In this document: positions 15,198-24,269 of the stretch, piece after piece
Layout: each line of letters opens with the position of its first letter
Position numbering within the stretch: the stretch's first letter is position 1
Assembly (NCBI RefSeq): GCF_050613185.1
Contig: NZ_CP192511.1
Location: 1,364,001-1,428,000 of the forward strand
Reading direction: 5' to 3'
Source: Chelonobacter sp050613185
GTDB lineage: Bacteria > Pseudomonadota > Gammaproteobacteria > Enterobacterales > Pasteurellaceae
Length of the DNA stretch: 64,000 nucleotides
Notes under the pieces: generated by a model
Databases searched by the model: none
What the model was told of the DNA's origin: nothing
The model's input: only the letters and a program-made list of their open reading frames with translations
Position numbers and translations under genes: made by a program

Positions 15198-16139
15198 TTA
15201 ATCTTGAATCAGTGCTGCAACCGCACTTAACGACGCGGTGTCATTGACGGCGTGTGCGTCCAACTCTTTGTTAATACGTTTGGTTAAGCCGGTTAAGACT
15301 TTATTCGGTCCGATTTCAAGCAGAATTTGAACGCCGGCAGCCGCCATTTTTTCCACGCTTTCGGTCCAGCGTACCGGATTATATAGCTGGCGCACTAACG
15401 CATTGCGGATTTCGTCCGCGCCTTTTTCTTGTTTGACATCAACGTTATTAATCACCGCAACGGTCGGTTGTTTAAAGGTAACGGATTCCAACGCCACCGC
15501 CAGTTGATCGGCGGCAGGTTTCATCAAGGCGCAATGGGACGGCACGCTCACCGCTAACGGCAATGCCCGTTTGGCACCGGCTTCTTTGCACAACGCCGCT
15601 GCACGTTCTACCGCGTCTTTGTTACCGGCAATGACCACTTGTCCCGGCGAATTGAAATTGACGGCGGAAACGACTTCGCCTTGTGCGGCTTGGGCGCAAG
15701 CGTCAATGATCGGCTGGTTATCTAAGCCGATAATCGCATACATCGCCCCGGTGCCCGCCGGAACGGCTTTTTGCATTAAGCGGCCGCGCAGTTCGACCAG
15801 TTTAATCGCTTCTTGGAAATCCAATACGCCGGCGCAAACTAAGGCGGAAAACTCGCCTAAACTGTGTCCGGCCATCACTTGCGGTGTCAGTTCGGGGTAT
15901 TGTTGTTGCCAAGTGCGGTAAATCGCCACTGACGCCGCTAATAGCGCCGGTTGGGTGCGCCAGGTTTGGTTCAGTTCTTCTGCTTCGCCCTGTTGCACTA
16001 ACTGCCATAAATCATAACCGAGCGCTGCGGAAGCTTGTTTAAAGGTTTCTTCTACTACCGGGAATTGAGCCGCTAAATCGGCTAACATGCCGATGGCTTG
16101 CGAGCCTTGTCCGGGAAAAACCATTGCAAATTTTTTCAT
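15198..16139 (-). CDS. fabD: Malonyl CoA-ACP transacylase
   Basis: 313 residues. It moves malonyl from CoA to ACP. Visible are the N-terminal FPGQGSQ, the nucleophile elbow GHSLGEFSAL with catalytic serine near residue 92, and the histidine in SVPSHCALM near residue 200. It sits between fabH and fabG as in other gamma-proteobacteria. Confidence 0.96.
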   Translation of the reverse strand: MKKFAMVFPGQGSQAIGMLADLAAQFPVVEETFKQASAALGYDLWQLVQQGEAEELNQTWRTQPALLAASVAIYRTWQQQYPELTPQVMAGHSLGEFSALVCAGVLDFQEAIKLVELRGRLMQKAVPAGTGAMYAIIGLDNQPIIDACAQAAQGEVVSAVNFNSPGQVVIAGNKDAVERAAALCKEAGAKRALPLAVSVPSHCALMKPAADQLAVALESVTFKQPTVAVINNVDVKQEKGADEIRNALVRQLYNPVRWTESVEKMAAAGVQILLEIGPNKVLTGLTKRINKELDAHAVNDTASLSAVAALIQD

Positions 16140-16194
16140 TTGTTTCTACCTGCTTTTACTACCTAATTGAAAGTTAAGCCAAAGTGCGGTTTGG

Positions 16195-17145
16195 TTAAAA
16201 ACGGACCAACGCCGATCCCCAAGTCCAACCGCCGCCAAAGGCTTCTAATAACAATAACTGTCCGCGCTGAATCCGTCCGTCGCGCACCGCTTCGTCCAAT
16301 GCGACCGGAATGGTGGCGGCACTGGTATTGCCGTAGCGATCCAAAGTGATCACTACTTGCGACAGATCCATGTCTAATTTTTTTGCCGTCGCCGCGATAA
16401 TGCGTAAATTGGCTTGGTGCGGAACCAACCAATCAATCGCTTTTTTATCTAAGTTATTGGCTTGTAAGGTTTCTTCCACCACATTTGACAATTCTCGCAC
16501 CGCCAGTTTAAAGGTTTCATTGCCTTGCATTTGGATAAAGCCGGATTGTTGCGTGCCGCGCTCTGCTTTCGGCAGAATCAGCATATCGCCTTTGTCCGCA
16601 CTGGAATGCAAATGGGTGGAAATAATGCCTTGCTGTTCGCTTGCCTCTAAAATCACCGCGCCGGCACCGTCGCCGAATAAAATCACGGTGCTGCGGTCCT
16701 GTTCGTCGAGGTTGCGTGAATTAACATCCGAACCGATCACCAACGCTTTTTTCACCTTGCCGCTGCGGATAAATTGATCGGCGACGCTTAATGCGTAAAT
16801 AAAGCCGCTACAGGCTGCCGCCACATCAAATGCGATTGCATCGTCGATATTCAGCAGCCCCTGAATTTGACAAGCCGCACTGGGGTAAGCGTGCGAGCTG
16901 CTGGTGGTCGCGACTAAAACCAAATCAATTTCGTTCGGGTCGAGCCGTGCGGCGGCAAAACATTGTTGTGCCGCGGCAAATCCCATGGTAGCCACGCTTT
17001 CTTCTTCGCTGGCAATACGGCGTTCTTTAATGCCGGAACGGGTGGTGATCCACTCGTCGGAGGTATCCACCATTTTTTCTAAATCGGCATTGGTTCTGAT
17101 TTTTGCCGGTAAATAACTGCCGGTAGCTAGAATTTTACTAAACAT
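16195..17145 (-). CDS. fabH: 3-oxoacyl-ACP synthase III
   Basis: 316-residue initiating ketoacyl synthase (acetyl-CoA plus malonyl-ACP). The Cys-His-Asn triad is visible as AAACSGFIYAL (near residue 112), LVPHQANLRI and YGNTSAATIP. I chose ATG 17145 (MFSKILATG) because a GAG element sits six bases upstream; an ATG two codons earlier (17151) is possible. Confidence 0.95.
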   Translation of the reverse strand: MFSKILATGSYLPAKIRTNADLEKMVDTSDEWITTRSGIKERRIASEEESVATMGFAAAQQCFAAARLDPNEIDLVLVATTSSSHAYPSAACQIQGLLNIDDAIAFDVAAACSGFIYALSVADQFIRSGKVKKALVIGSDVNSRNLDEQDRSTVILFGDGAGAVILEASEQQGIISTHLHSSADKGDMLILPKAERGTQQSGFIQMQGNETFKLAVRELSNVVEETLQANNLDKKAIDWLVPHQANLRIIAATAKKLDMDLSQVVITLDRYGNTSAATIPVALDEAVRDGRIQRGQLLLLEAFGGGWTWGSALVRF

Positions 17146-17193
17146 AATCATCTCATGATGTGTGAATATTATTGTTCTTTTCGTTTAAACCAA

Positions 17194-18234
17194 TTAAAGC
17201 GTGCGATTTAACCCGGCGGCGATTTTTGCCGGAATCTCCGAGCGCACTTGCCATGCCGCCTGCTGAATGGCATATAAAAACGCAGCTTGATTGGCGCTGC
17301 CGTGGCTTTTGACCACGACCGAGGTTAAGCCCAGCAGGGAGGCGCCGTTATATTTATCCGGATTAAACTGGCTGAACTGCTTGAAATATTTTTTCAGCAG
17401 ATATTTACTGCACGGCAACAATAACTTTTTAAGTGCGGTCTTTGCCCACGACGGGCGGGTATTGCCGCCGTTTTTGATTAAGGCAAACAGATTTTTTGCC
17501 GTGCCTTCTAAGGTTTTTAACGCAATATTGCCGGCAAAACCATCGCAAACAATTACATCGGCATAGCCGTTCAATAGATGGTTGCCTTCGATATAGCCGA
17601 TATAATTCAGTTGGGTTTGCCGTTGAATCAAATCGGCGGCGTCGCGGATATGTCTTAGCCCTTTCAACTCTTCAATGCCGATATTCAACAATGCAACGCG
17701 CGGATAAACCAGATTAAAACTGTTTTCGGCGAAAATCGCGCCCATTTGTGCGAATTGCATTAAGGTTTCAGCCGAGCAATCGATATTGGCACCCAAATCC
17801 AACATAATACTTTGCTTGCCGTCGATCGTCGGAATGTTCGAAACCAGTGCCGGGCGCTGAATGCCGGCAAGCGGTTGCAATAACACTTTTGCCAATCCCA
17901 TTAATACCGCGGTATCGCCGCCGCTAACGCAGGCTTGCGCTTGTTTGTCACGCACCGCTTCAATCGCAAGGCGCATTGAGCTGCCTTTGCTATGGCGTAG
18001 TGCATGGGAAAGCCCTTGCTCGTTTTTAATCACGCGATCGCAATGATGTACGCGAATGCGTTGGCGCAGAGACTGGGGAATATTCGCAAGATAAGGGGAA
18101 ATAAGCTGGCTGTCGCCGAACAGCAGAATATCGAGCATTGGATCATGTTCCAACGCTTGCAGGCTTGCCGGGATAGTAATACGGGGACCAAAGTCCCCGC
18201 CCATTACATCTAACGCCAGGGTTAGACGATTCAA
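17194..18234 (-). CDS. plsX: Phosphate acyltransferase PlsX
   Basis: 346 residues. It forms acyl-phosphate from acyl-ACP for phospholipid synthesis. The N-terminus LALDVMGGDFGPRITIPA and the conserved HCDRVIKNEQ, GSSMRLAIEAV and VCDGFAGNIALKTLEG segments are characteristic. Located between rpmF and fabH in the conserved yceD-rpmF-plsX-fab order. Confidence 0.96.
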   Translation of the reverse strand: MNRLTLALDVMGGDFGPRITIPASLQALEHDPMLDILLFGDSQLISPYLANIPQSLRQRIRVHHCDRVIKNEQGLSHALRHSKGSSMRLAIEAVRDKQAQACVSGGDTAVLMGLAKVLLQPLAGIQRPALVSNIPTIDGKQSIMLDLGANIDCSAETLMQFAQMGAIFAENSFNLVYPRVALLNIGIEELKGLRHIRDAADLIQRQTQLNYIGYIEGNHLLNGYADVIVCDGFAGNIALKTLEGTAKNLFALIKNGGNTRPSWAKTALKKLLLPCSKYLLKKYFKQFSQFNPDKYNGASLLGLTSVVVKSHGSANQAAFLYAIQQAAWQVRSEIPAKIAAGLNRTL

Positions 18235-18269
18235 TTGCTTACCTCAAAGGAGACAACAGTAATCTGAAA

Positions 18270-18440
18270 TTACTTATTGATCACTTTACGGCCACGGTAG
18301 TAACCGTCGGCGGTTACATGGTGACGCAAATGGGTTTTACCGGTTTCTTTATCAACAGAAACTGCAGCGGTAGTCAACGCATCGTGAGAACGACGCATAT
18401 CACGACGTGAACGAGATTTTTTATTTTGTTGAACAGCCAT
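18270..18440 (-). CDS. rpmF: 50S ribosomal protein L32
   Basis: 56-residue ribosomal protein, short enough to be missed by length filters. It begins MAVQQNKKSRSRRDMRRSHD and ends YYRGRKVINK. It is the cysteine-free form of L32: the usual zinc cysteines are absent and the relevant region reads KETGKTHLRHHVTADGYY. It sits between yceD and plsX as in E. coli. Confidence 0.96.
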   Translation of the reverse strand: MAVQQNKKSRSRRDMRRSHDALTTAAVSVDKETGKTHLRHHVTADGYYRGRKVINK

Positions 18441-18456
18441 TGGCCATACTCCTAAA

Positions 18457-18978
18457 TTATTTTCGCTTTAAATTAGCTAATACAGCGAACGGGTTTGGTT
18501 TTTCTGCTTCCGCAGGCAATTCGCCAAAGACCTGTTCAGCCACGGACACTTCACAGTGTTCAGGATCGTGCATTGCCACCAGCGGCAAGGAAAGCATTAA
18601 TTCATCTTCCACTACGTCGCGTAAATCGATTTCGCCGAATTCATTAAATTCAATCGGCTCATAAATTTCAGGTAACAGCTCTGCTTGATCCATATTAGAC
18701 ACCGGACTGTAGCAAAATTCACTGTCCAATGTCATCGTAAAAGGTTTATCGCAACGTTGACAAATCAACTCCACCTCAACCGTTGCGTGACCTTTCATCA
18801 CCACCAATCGTTGCGGATCAACTGAGAACGACAATCTAACTTGTGCATTATTCAGCACACGACTTACCGAAGCCTGCAAGCGTTCTAACTGGTTTGGTGC
18901 GTAGTAACCTACATAGTCCAACCGACGTTGAGCGTCTTTGACCGGATCGACAGTCAGGGGAAGTTTAACCTTTTGCAT
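18457..18978 (-). CDS. yceD: 23S rRNA accumulation protein YceD (DUF177)
   Basis: 173 residues, DUF177 family. The one CxxC visible (ICQRCDKPF near residue 76) and the acidic segment around LPEIYEPIEFNEFGEIDLRD are typical. In E. coli the protein affects 23S rRNA accumulation; the biochemical mechanism is not established. First gene of the cluster, followed by rpmF after 16 bases. Confidence 0.9.
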   Translation of the reverse strand: MQKVKLPLTVDPVKDAQRRLDYVGYYAPNQLERLQASVSRVLNNAQVRLSFSVDPQRLVVMKGHATVEVELICQRCDKPFTMTLDSEFCYSPVSNMDQAELLPEIYEPIEFNEFGEIDLRDVVEDELMLSLPLVAMHDPEHCEVSVAEQVFGELPAEAEKPNPFAVLANLKRK

Positions 18979-19163
18979 AGGGTGCGCATATTAACTGTAC
19001 AGACCAAAATAGTCAAAAGGAATTATGCATTTTTTGCCAAGTTTTTTTCAGCCTTCGGACCGCACTTGCTGAATTTTGATTAACGCACTTAACTTTAGCT
19101 TCGTGCGCAAACTTGCTATACTGCTTCGCTTATTCATGATGTCATTATAAAAGGGTTTAATTT

Positions 19164-20078
19164 ATGACAACTCAAGTTTCACAAAACCGCTATTGGCAAC
19201 ATTTGAAAGTGGCATTTCAATATTTAGTGCCGCAATTTGCCCTGACCCGTTTGGCGGGCTGGTTTGCCGAAAAACAGTGGGGGAGCGTGACCCACTTGGC
19301 GATCAAGGCGTTTAGTGCCAAGTATAAGATTAACTTACAGGAAGCGGAAAAATCCGAGCCGAAGCAATATGCTTCGTTTAACGAATTTTTTATCCGCCGC
19401 TTAAAAGCCGACGCGCGCCCGATTGACGGCAACCCAAGTGCGGTTTGCTTGCCGGCGGACGGGCGAATCAGCGAATTGGGCGAGATCGTCAACGGGCAAT
19501 TATTCCAAGCCAAAGGGCATTTTTTCAGCTTAACCGATTTGTTGGCGCAGGACGAAACATTAGTGCCGTTATTTGAAAACGGCAAATTCATCACCACTTA
19601 TTTGTCACCGCGTGATTATCACCGCGTGCATATGCCGTGTGACGGTGTGTTGCGCAAAATGGTGTACGTGCCGGGCGATCTGTTTTCGGTCAATCCGTTT
19701 TTGGCGCGGCATATTCCGAACCTGTTTGCGCGCAACGAGCGCGTGATCTGCTATTTTGATACCCCGTTCGGGGCGATGGTGCAGATTTTGGTCGGCGCAA
19801 CCATCACCGCCAGTATCAGCACGCTGTGGGCCGGGATTATCAATCCGCCGCGCGCAGGCAAAATCCAAAGCTGGGAATATCCAAGCGAAGGGCAAAGTGC
19901 GGTTCGGTTGAAAAAAGGCGAGGAAATGGGCGCATTCCGTTTGGGTTCGACCGTGATTAACCTGTTCCAAGCGGACAAACTGGATTTTTTAACCGAATTA
20001 CAAGCCGGAAGTGCGGTACAAATGGGCGCCGCGATGTCTGTGGCTACGCCGTCGCAGACCACGCAAGCTGTAATTTAA
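19164..20078 (+). CDS. psd: Phosphatidylserine decarboxylase proenzyme
   Basis: 304 residues. It makes phosphatidylethanolamine from phosphatidylserine at the inner membrane. The self-cleavage site LGST lies near residues 260-263, so Ser262 should become the pyruvoyl group of a small alpha chain of about 43 residues. Other family segments are the catalytic-histidine regions LSPRDYHRVHMPCDG and the ending FQADKLDFL. Divergent from yceD. Confidence 0.95.
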   Translation: MTTQVSQNRYWQHLKVAFQYLVPQFALTRLAGWFAEKQWGSVTHLAIKAFSAKYKINLQEAEKSEPKQYASFNEFFIRRLKADARPIDGNPSAVCLPADGRISELGEIVNGQLFQAKGHFFSLTDLLAQDETLVPLFENGKFITTYLSPRDYHRVHMPCDGVLRKMVYVPGDLFSVNPFLARHIPNLFARNERVICYFDTPFGAMVQILVGATITASISTLWAGIINPPRAGKIQSWEYPSEGQSAVRLKKGEEMGAFRLGSTVINLFQADKLDFLTELQAGSAVQMGAAMSVATPSQTTQAVI

Positions 20079-20110
20079 ACTACTTTGACTAACAAAAGGA
20101 AAACAACACA

Positions 20111-20743
20111 ATGAGCGAACAATTTTTTGCAGCGGTACAACTGGACAGCACCGAACAACAAGGCAGCTACGGTATCGGTTTACAAATGGGACAACAACTG
20201 TTGCAAAGCGGTTTACATATCAGTGTCGAAGCGGTTGCCAAAGGCATTTACGACGCGCTGCAACAAAATGCACCGGCGGTTGATCTGCAAGCGGTGAGTG
20301 CGGCGTTACAACAAATGCAACAGCAAGCGGAAGAATTACAACGGGCGCAATTCAAAGAAATCGAACAGGCTGGTAATGAATTCTTAGCCGAAAATAAAAA
20401 AATGGCGGGCGTGAAAGAAACCGAAAGCGGCTTGCAATATGAAGTGTTGGTCGAAGGCAACGGCGCAGTGCCAAGCCGCCAAGACAAAGTGCGGGTGCAT
20501 TACACCGGCAGCCTGATTGACGGCACGGTGTTTGACAGCTCGGTGCAACGCGGACAACCGGCGGAATTCCCGGTCAGCGGTGTGATCAGCGGCTGGGTTG
20601 AAGCTTTATCTATGATGCCGATCGGTTCGAAATGGCGCTTAACCATTCCTCAGCACTTGGCTTACGGCGAACGCGGCGCAGGCGCTTCGATTCCACCGTT
20701 CAGTACCTTGATCTTTGAAGTGGAATTGTTGGATATTCTATAA
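20111..20743 (+). CDS. fklB: FKBP-type peptidyl-prolyl isomerase (FklB/FKBP22)
   Basis: 210 residues with no signal peptide, so probably cytoplasmic. The N-terminal third (residues about 15-95) is the helical FKBP dimerisation region; the FKBP catalytic domain follows (VRVHYTGSLIDGTVFDSS, GWVEALSMMPIGSKWRL, YGERGAGASIPPFSTLIFEVEL). Length and absence of signal fit FklB rather than periplasmic FkpA. 32 bases after psd, with its own ribosome site (AAAAGGAAAAC). Confidence 0.9.
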   Translation: MSEQFFAAVQLDSTEQQGSYGIGLQMGQQLLQSGLHISVEAVAKGIYDALQQNAPAVDLQAVSAALQQMQQQAEELQRAQFKEIEQAGNEFLAENKKMAGVKETESGLQYEVLVEGNGAVPSRQDKVRVHYTGSLIDGTVFDSSVQRGQPAEFPVSGVISGWVEALSMMPIGSKWRLTIPQHLAYGERGAGASIPPFSTLIFEVELLDIL

Positions 20744-20762
20744 TTATTTTCATTTTATAAAG

Positions 20763-20788
20763 AACGGAGCTTGATTGCTCCGTTTTTT
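20763..20788 (+). terminator. Rho-independent terminator of fklB
   Basis: AACGGAGC / GCTCCGTT with a 6-base loop followed by TTTTTT, 20 bases after the fklB stop codon. Confidence 0.85.
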
Positions 20789-20967
20789 ATTTTTGCTGGA
20801 AAAATAGCTATAAATACAGCGATTGGGTGATATTTAAAGCATATTTTCCTTTCCTTTCCTTTGGGAAAAGCATATTATGATTTTAGCTTGGCTGAAAAAT
20901 CGTTATTCCGAATAATGGCATGTTCCATTTCATCTATCACTTATAAGCAGAAAAAGGAGTGTTAACC

Positions 20968-22377
20968 ATGTTTAACCATGATACTTTTTACTGGATTAAT
21001 CAGATTGAAAAAGCGTCTGTGTTAATGACCTTGCAGGAAGGAATCATAACGAAAGAGGTTGCGCAAAAGGTTGCTTCCGCAATTCAACGCTTATCGAACA
21101 GTTCTCGGCGTCCGAATGATTATCATGAAATTCAACCGATGTTATTCGAATTAACCGGGTTGGAAGGCTCGATGATTCATGTCGGGCGAAGCTGGCAAGA
21201 TATGCTCGCGACAATTCACCGCTTATTAGTACGCGATCGATTCCTTTACCTCTATTATTTATCTTTAGAAACCAGAAAGCGCTTGGTGAAAATAGCGGAT
21301 AATAACGCGGATACTATTGTGCCGTCTTATACTTATGGTGTACAGGCGCAGCCGGTAACCTTAGGGCATCTGTTTTTAGGTTATGAGGCAACGCTTGCGC
21401 GTTCGACAGATAGACTCTGTAGCTATTTTGTACGATTGAATAAATGTCCGCTAGGTGCGGCGGCATTGGCAACATCGAGTTTTCCGATTAATCGGGCTTC
21501 ACTCGCTGATTTTTTAGGCTTTGAAGGTTATGTTGAAAATGCGTTTGATGCCGCACAACTATCACTGATTGATGTCGGGGTCGAAGCGGCTTATATTTCC
21601 TCCTTGGTTGCGTTATCAATCGGCACGTTCATTCAGGATCTCCATATTCAATTCCACCATACTCGCCCATGGTTGCTACTGGAAACCGAATCGCTGAACA
21701 GCCCGAGTACATTAATGCCGCAAAAACGCAATCCTTCGTCATTAGATAAAGTGCGGTTGCTGGCGAGTCAAGTGACAGGGGACGCATTTCGCTCCTGTAT
21801 CTCTTCACATAATGTGAATTCGGGCTTAACAGATTATAAAAATGCGGAAATCTCGGAAACATTAGAGCGGGCTTGCTTAATGTTAAAAGACGTTAATGCC
21901 ATTTTAGACGGCTTAACGGTGGATAAAGAGGCTGCTTTAGCGCAAGTGAATGCGGATTATTCGACAACCACAGAGCTTGCCAATTCCCTCCAACGTCAAG
22001 CCGGAATACCCTTTAAAATCGCACATGAATTTGCTTCGAGATTGACGAAATACGGCAGACAGCACCAATTAGCGCCTAAACAGTTGCCGTTTGACGCGGC
22101 GGTCGCTATTTTTGACGATGTTATGTTGGAGATGGCGAAAGAAAAAATGGAATTCCCACTTTCGAAAGAGGCGTTTTTTAAACACTTGGATCCGGCAAAT
22201 ATGATCGAGAGTTATTTGACATTGGGCGGCACAAATCCATCAGAAGTTCAGCGAATTTCTAAGAAGGTAACGGCGAATTTACAAGCGCATGAAGCTTGGT
22301 TGTACCGTATTCAACAAAATCTTCAGAAGGCTGATGAACGTTTAACGGAAATGTTTGAAGACCTTATTCGACAATGA
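20968..22377 (+). CDS. Fumarase/argininosuccinate-lyase superfamily enzyme, substrate unknown
   Basis: 469 residues. The all-helical lyase fold is supported by the signature segment PSTLMPQKRNP, with the catalytic-loop serine and lysine and a proline where the signature usually has glycine. Other supports are the histidine region YTYGVQAQPVTLGH and the SMIHVGRSWQDM segment, which corresponds to the G-R-S-x-N/Q-D region of argininosuccinate lyase. These enzymes eliminate fumarate from succinyl-containing substrates. It is divergent enough from housekeeping ArgH that I leave the substrate open. The chosen ATG at 20968 follows AAAGGAG; a GTG nine bases upstream is less well placed. The dcuB-like carrier gene follows after a terminator. 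Confidence 0.8.
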   Translation: MFNHDTFYWINQIEKASVLMTLQEGIITKEVAQKVASAIQRLSNSSRRPNDYHEIQPMLFELTGLEGSMIHVGRSWQDMLATIHRLLVRDRFLYLYYLSLETRKRLVKIADNNADTIVPSYTYGVQAQPVTLGHLFLGYEATLARSTDRLCSYFVRLNKCPLGAAALATSSFPINRASLADFLGFEGYVENAFDAAQLSLIDVGVEAAYISSLVALSIGTFIQDLHIQFHHTRPWLLLETESLNSPSTLMPQKRNPSSLDKVRLLASQVTGDAFRSCISSHNVNSGLTDYKNAEISETLERACLMLKDVNAILDGLTVDKEAALAQVNADYSTTTELANSLQRQAGIPFKIAHEFASRLTKYGRQHQLAPKQLPFDAAVAIFDDVMLEMAKEKMEFPLSKEAFFKHLDPANMIESYLTLGGTNPSEVQRISKKVTANLQAHEAWLYRIQQNLQKADERLTEMFEDLIRQ

Positions 22378-22405
22378 TGTTCTGATAACTTCGGCATGTA
22401 TTTTT

Positions 22406-22435
22406 AAAACGGAAAACAGCAATGTTTTCCGTTTT
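22406..22435 (+). terminator. Rho-independent terminator of the lyase gene
   Basis: AAAACGGAAAAC / GTTTTCCGTTTT with a 6-base loop and T-run, 28 bases after the stop codon. Confidence 0.85.
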
Positions 22436-22509
22436 TTTCTGTGCTCGTTAGCCAAATGTTATTAGAATGGAGATATTCTGCAATCAAGATGTATCTTCTA
22501 CTTAAAAAT

Positions 22510-22525
22510 AGTGAGCTAAATCAAA
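22510..22525 (+). promoter_or_regulatory. Candidate CRP/FNR-family site upstream of the dcuB-like gene
   Basis: AGTGAGCTAAATCAAA matches 8 of 10 conserved CRP positions, and the internal GTGAG-CTAA-ATCAA also resembles the FNR consensus TTGAT-N4-ATCAA in its right half. It ends 82 bases before the dcuB start. E. coli dcuB is activated by FNR and CRP, which makes either reading plausible. Confidence 0.4.
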
Positions 22526-22607
22526 ACTTCACTCTTTTACACTTGTTTGCGAATCGGGATTTCGTATCATATTCTCCGATTATTCATTTTTTTACAAAGG
22601 AAAATAT

Positions 22608-23939
22608 ATGCTGTATTTGGAGTTTTTATTTCTCTTAATCATGCTCTATATCGGTAGCCGCTTCGGCGGGGTTGGTTTAGGGGTGGTTTCCGGGATTGGT
22701 TTGTTGATCGAAGTGTTTGTGCTGCGTATGCCGCCGTCTTCGCCCCCGATTGACGTTATGCTGATCATTATTGCAGTGGTCACCTGCGCTGCGATTTTGG
22801 AAGCGGCGGGCGGTTTAAAATATATGCTGCAAATCGCGGAAAAAATCTTGCGCCGTAATCCGAAAATGGTGACATTCTTGGGACCGCTGGTGACTTACAT
22901 CATGACCTTGATGTTGGGAACCGGACACGCGGTGTACACCATTATGCCGATTATCGGTGACGTTTCGCTGAAAAACGGCATTCGTCCGGAACGCCCGATG
23001 GCGGCAGCTTCGGTCGCTTCTCAATTAGGGATTACCGGCAGCCCGATTTCTGCGGCGGTGGTTTACTATTTGACCCAAATCGTCGAATTACCGGGTTATG
23101 AACACGTGACTTTATTGAGCATTGTCGCCGTGACTATTCCGGCAACCTTAGCCGGGGTGATCATGATGTCATTGTACAGCTTGCGTCGCGGTAAAGAGTT
23201 GAAAGACGATCCGGAATATCAACGCCGTTTAAAAGATCCGGTGTGGAGCGATCGCATTGCCAATACCACCAGCACCACGTTAAACGAAGTGTTGCCAAGT
23301 TCTGCCCGTAACGCCGTTTTACTGTTTATCTTGGCATTGGCAATTATTGTGGTAGTGGCGATCTTCCCTGAAGTCAGAACCATCGGCGAAGGTAAAAAAG
23401 CGATTTCCATGGGGATTATCATTCAGATGATGATGTTGGCGTTCGGCGGTATTATCCTGATCTCAACCAAAACCAATCCGCAAACCGTGCCGAACGGGGT
23501 GGTGTTTAAATCCGGCATGGTGGCGATGATAGCCATCTTCGGGATTGCGTGGATGAGCGATACGTACTTCCAATATGCAATGCCGTCATTTAAAGCCGGC
23601 GTGACCGAAATGGTGGAAGCCTATCCGTGGACCTTTGCTTTCGCGTTGTTTGCGGTTTCGGTGGTGATCAACAGCCAAGCGGCAACCGGACGTATGATGT
23701 TGCCGGTCGGTCTTGCCATCGGCTTGCCGGCACCGTTGCTTATCGGTTTATTACCGGCAACCTACGGCTACTTCTTTATCCCGAATTATCCGTCAGACAT
23801 CGCCACCGTGAACTTCGACGTAACCGGCACCACCAAAATCGGCAAATACTACTTCAACCACAGCTTTATGATTCCGGGGATTATCGGGGTGGTAACAGCT
23901 TGTTTTGTCGGTTACACCTTGGCTTACGCGATTATCTAA
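22608..23939 (+). CDS. dcuB: Anaerobic C4-dicarboxylate transporter, DcuA/DcuB family
   Basis: 443-residue inner-membrane carrier with about ten hydrophobic segments. It exchanges fumarate, aspartate or malate for succinate during anaerobic fumarate respiration. Family segments seen are GGLKYMLQIAEKILRRNPK, GTGHAVYTIMPIIGDVSLK, RPERPMAAASVASQLGI, and near the C-terminus YPSDIATVNFDVTGTTKIGKYYFNHSF. The PPIDVMLIIIAVVT and GTGH sequences favour DcuB over DcuA. Start ATG 22608 follows AAAGGAAAAT. Confidence 0.9.
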   Translation: MLYLEFLFLLIMLYIGSRFGGVGLGVVSGIGLLIEVFVLRMPPSSPPIDVMLIIIAVVTCAAILEAAGGLKYMLQIAEKILRRNPKMVTFLGPLVTYIMTLMLGTGHAVYTIMPIIGDVSLKNGIRPERPMAAASVASQLGITGSPISAAVVYYLTQIVELPGYEHVTLLSIVAVTIPATLAGVIMMSLYSLRRGKELKDDPEYQRRLKDPVWSDRIANTTSTTLNEVLPSSARNAVLLFILALAIIVVVAIFPEVRTIGEGKKAISMGIIIQMMMLAFGGIILISTKTNPQTVPNGVVFKSGMVAMIAIFGIAWMSDTYFQYAMPSFKAGVTEMVEAYPWTFAFALFAVSVVINSQAATGRMMLPVGLAIGLPAPLLIGLLPATYGYFFIPNYPSDIATVNFDVTGTTKIGKYYFNHSFMIPGIIGVVTACFVGYTLAYAII

Positions 23940-23965
23940 CGTTAAATTCCGTTCGAATCGAATAC

Positions 23966-24002
23966 AAAGTGCGGTTTTCTTGATAGGAAAACCGCATTTT
24001 TT
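23966..24002 (+). terminator. Uptake-sequence-based terminator of dcuB
   Basis: AAAGTGCGGTTTTC / GAAAACCGCATTTT with a 7-base loop and T-run, 26 bases after the stop. The right arm is a one-base-degenerate uptake sequence. Confidence 0.7.
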
Positions 24003-24020
24003 GGAGATTGAAAAATTGAT

Positions 24021-24269
24021 TTAAGCAACGTGGTGGTAGTTATGGGTTAAATCCCCACATCCGGCAAGCAGTCCTTCAACTGAAATATCTTCATCAAGTT
24101 GTTCCCAGTGAATGCCGCGTTTACTGAGTTCGTAGTTTTTGAGTTCCGATTTATCCGCATTCAGTAATTTAGGAAACCAGACTAAAGGCACGCCAATTGT
24201 TCTGGCATCACTCAATTCAACCCACATAGTGTCATCGTCAAATTTGATATTTTTAGCCGAAATAGCCAT
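24021..24269 (-). CDS. DUF2442 protein (partner of DUF4160)
   Basis: 82 residues, DUF2442 family, with conserved MWVELSDARTIGVPLVWFPKLLNA and W-E-Q-L-D-E-D-I-S-V-E-G-L. This family is usually encoded next to DUF4160, in an arrangement resembling toxin-antitoxin operons. The start at 24269 has a very good site (GGAGGCATGGAATG) and overlaps the end of the DUF4160 frame by 17 bases; a longer start at 24350 would read the DUF4160 region out of frame. The molecular role of the family is not established. Confidence 0.75.
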   Translation of the reverse strand: MAISAKNIKFDDDTMWVELSDARTIGVPLVWFPKLLNADKSELKNYELSKRGIHWEQLDEDISVEGLLAGCGDLTHNYHHVA

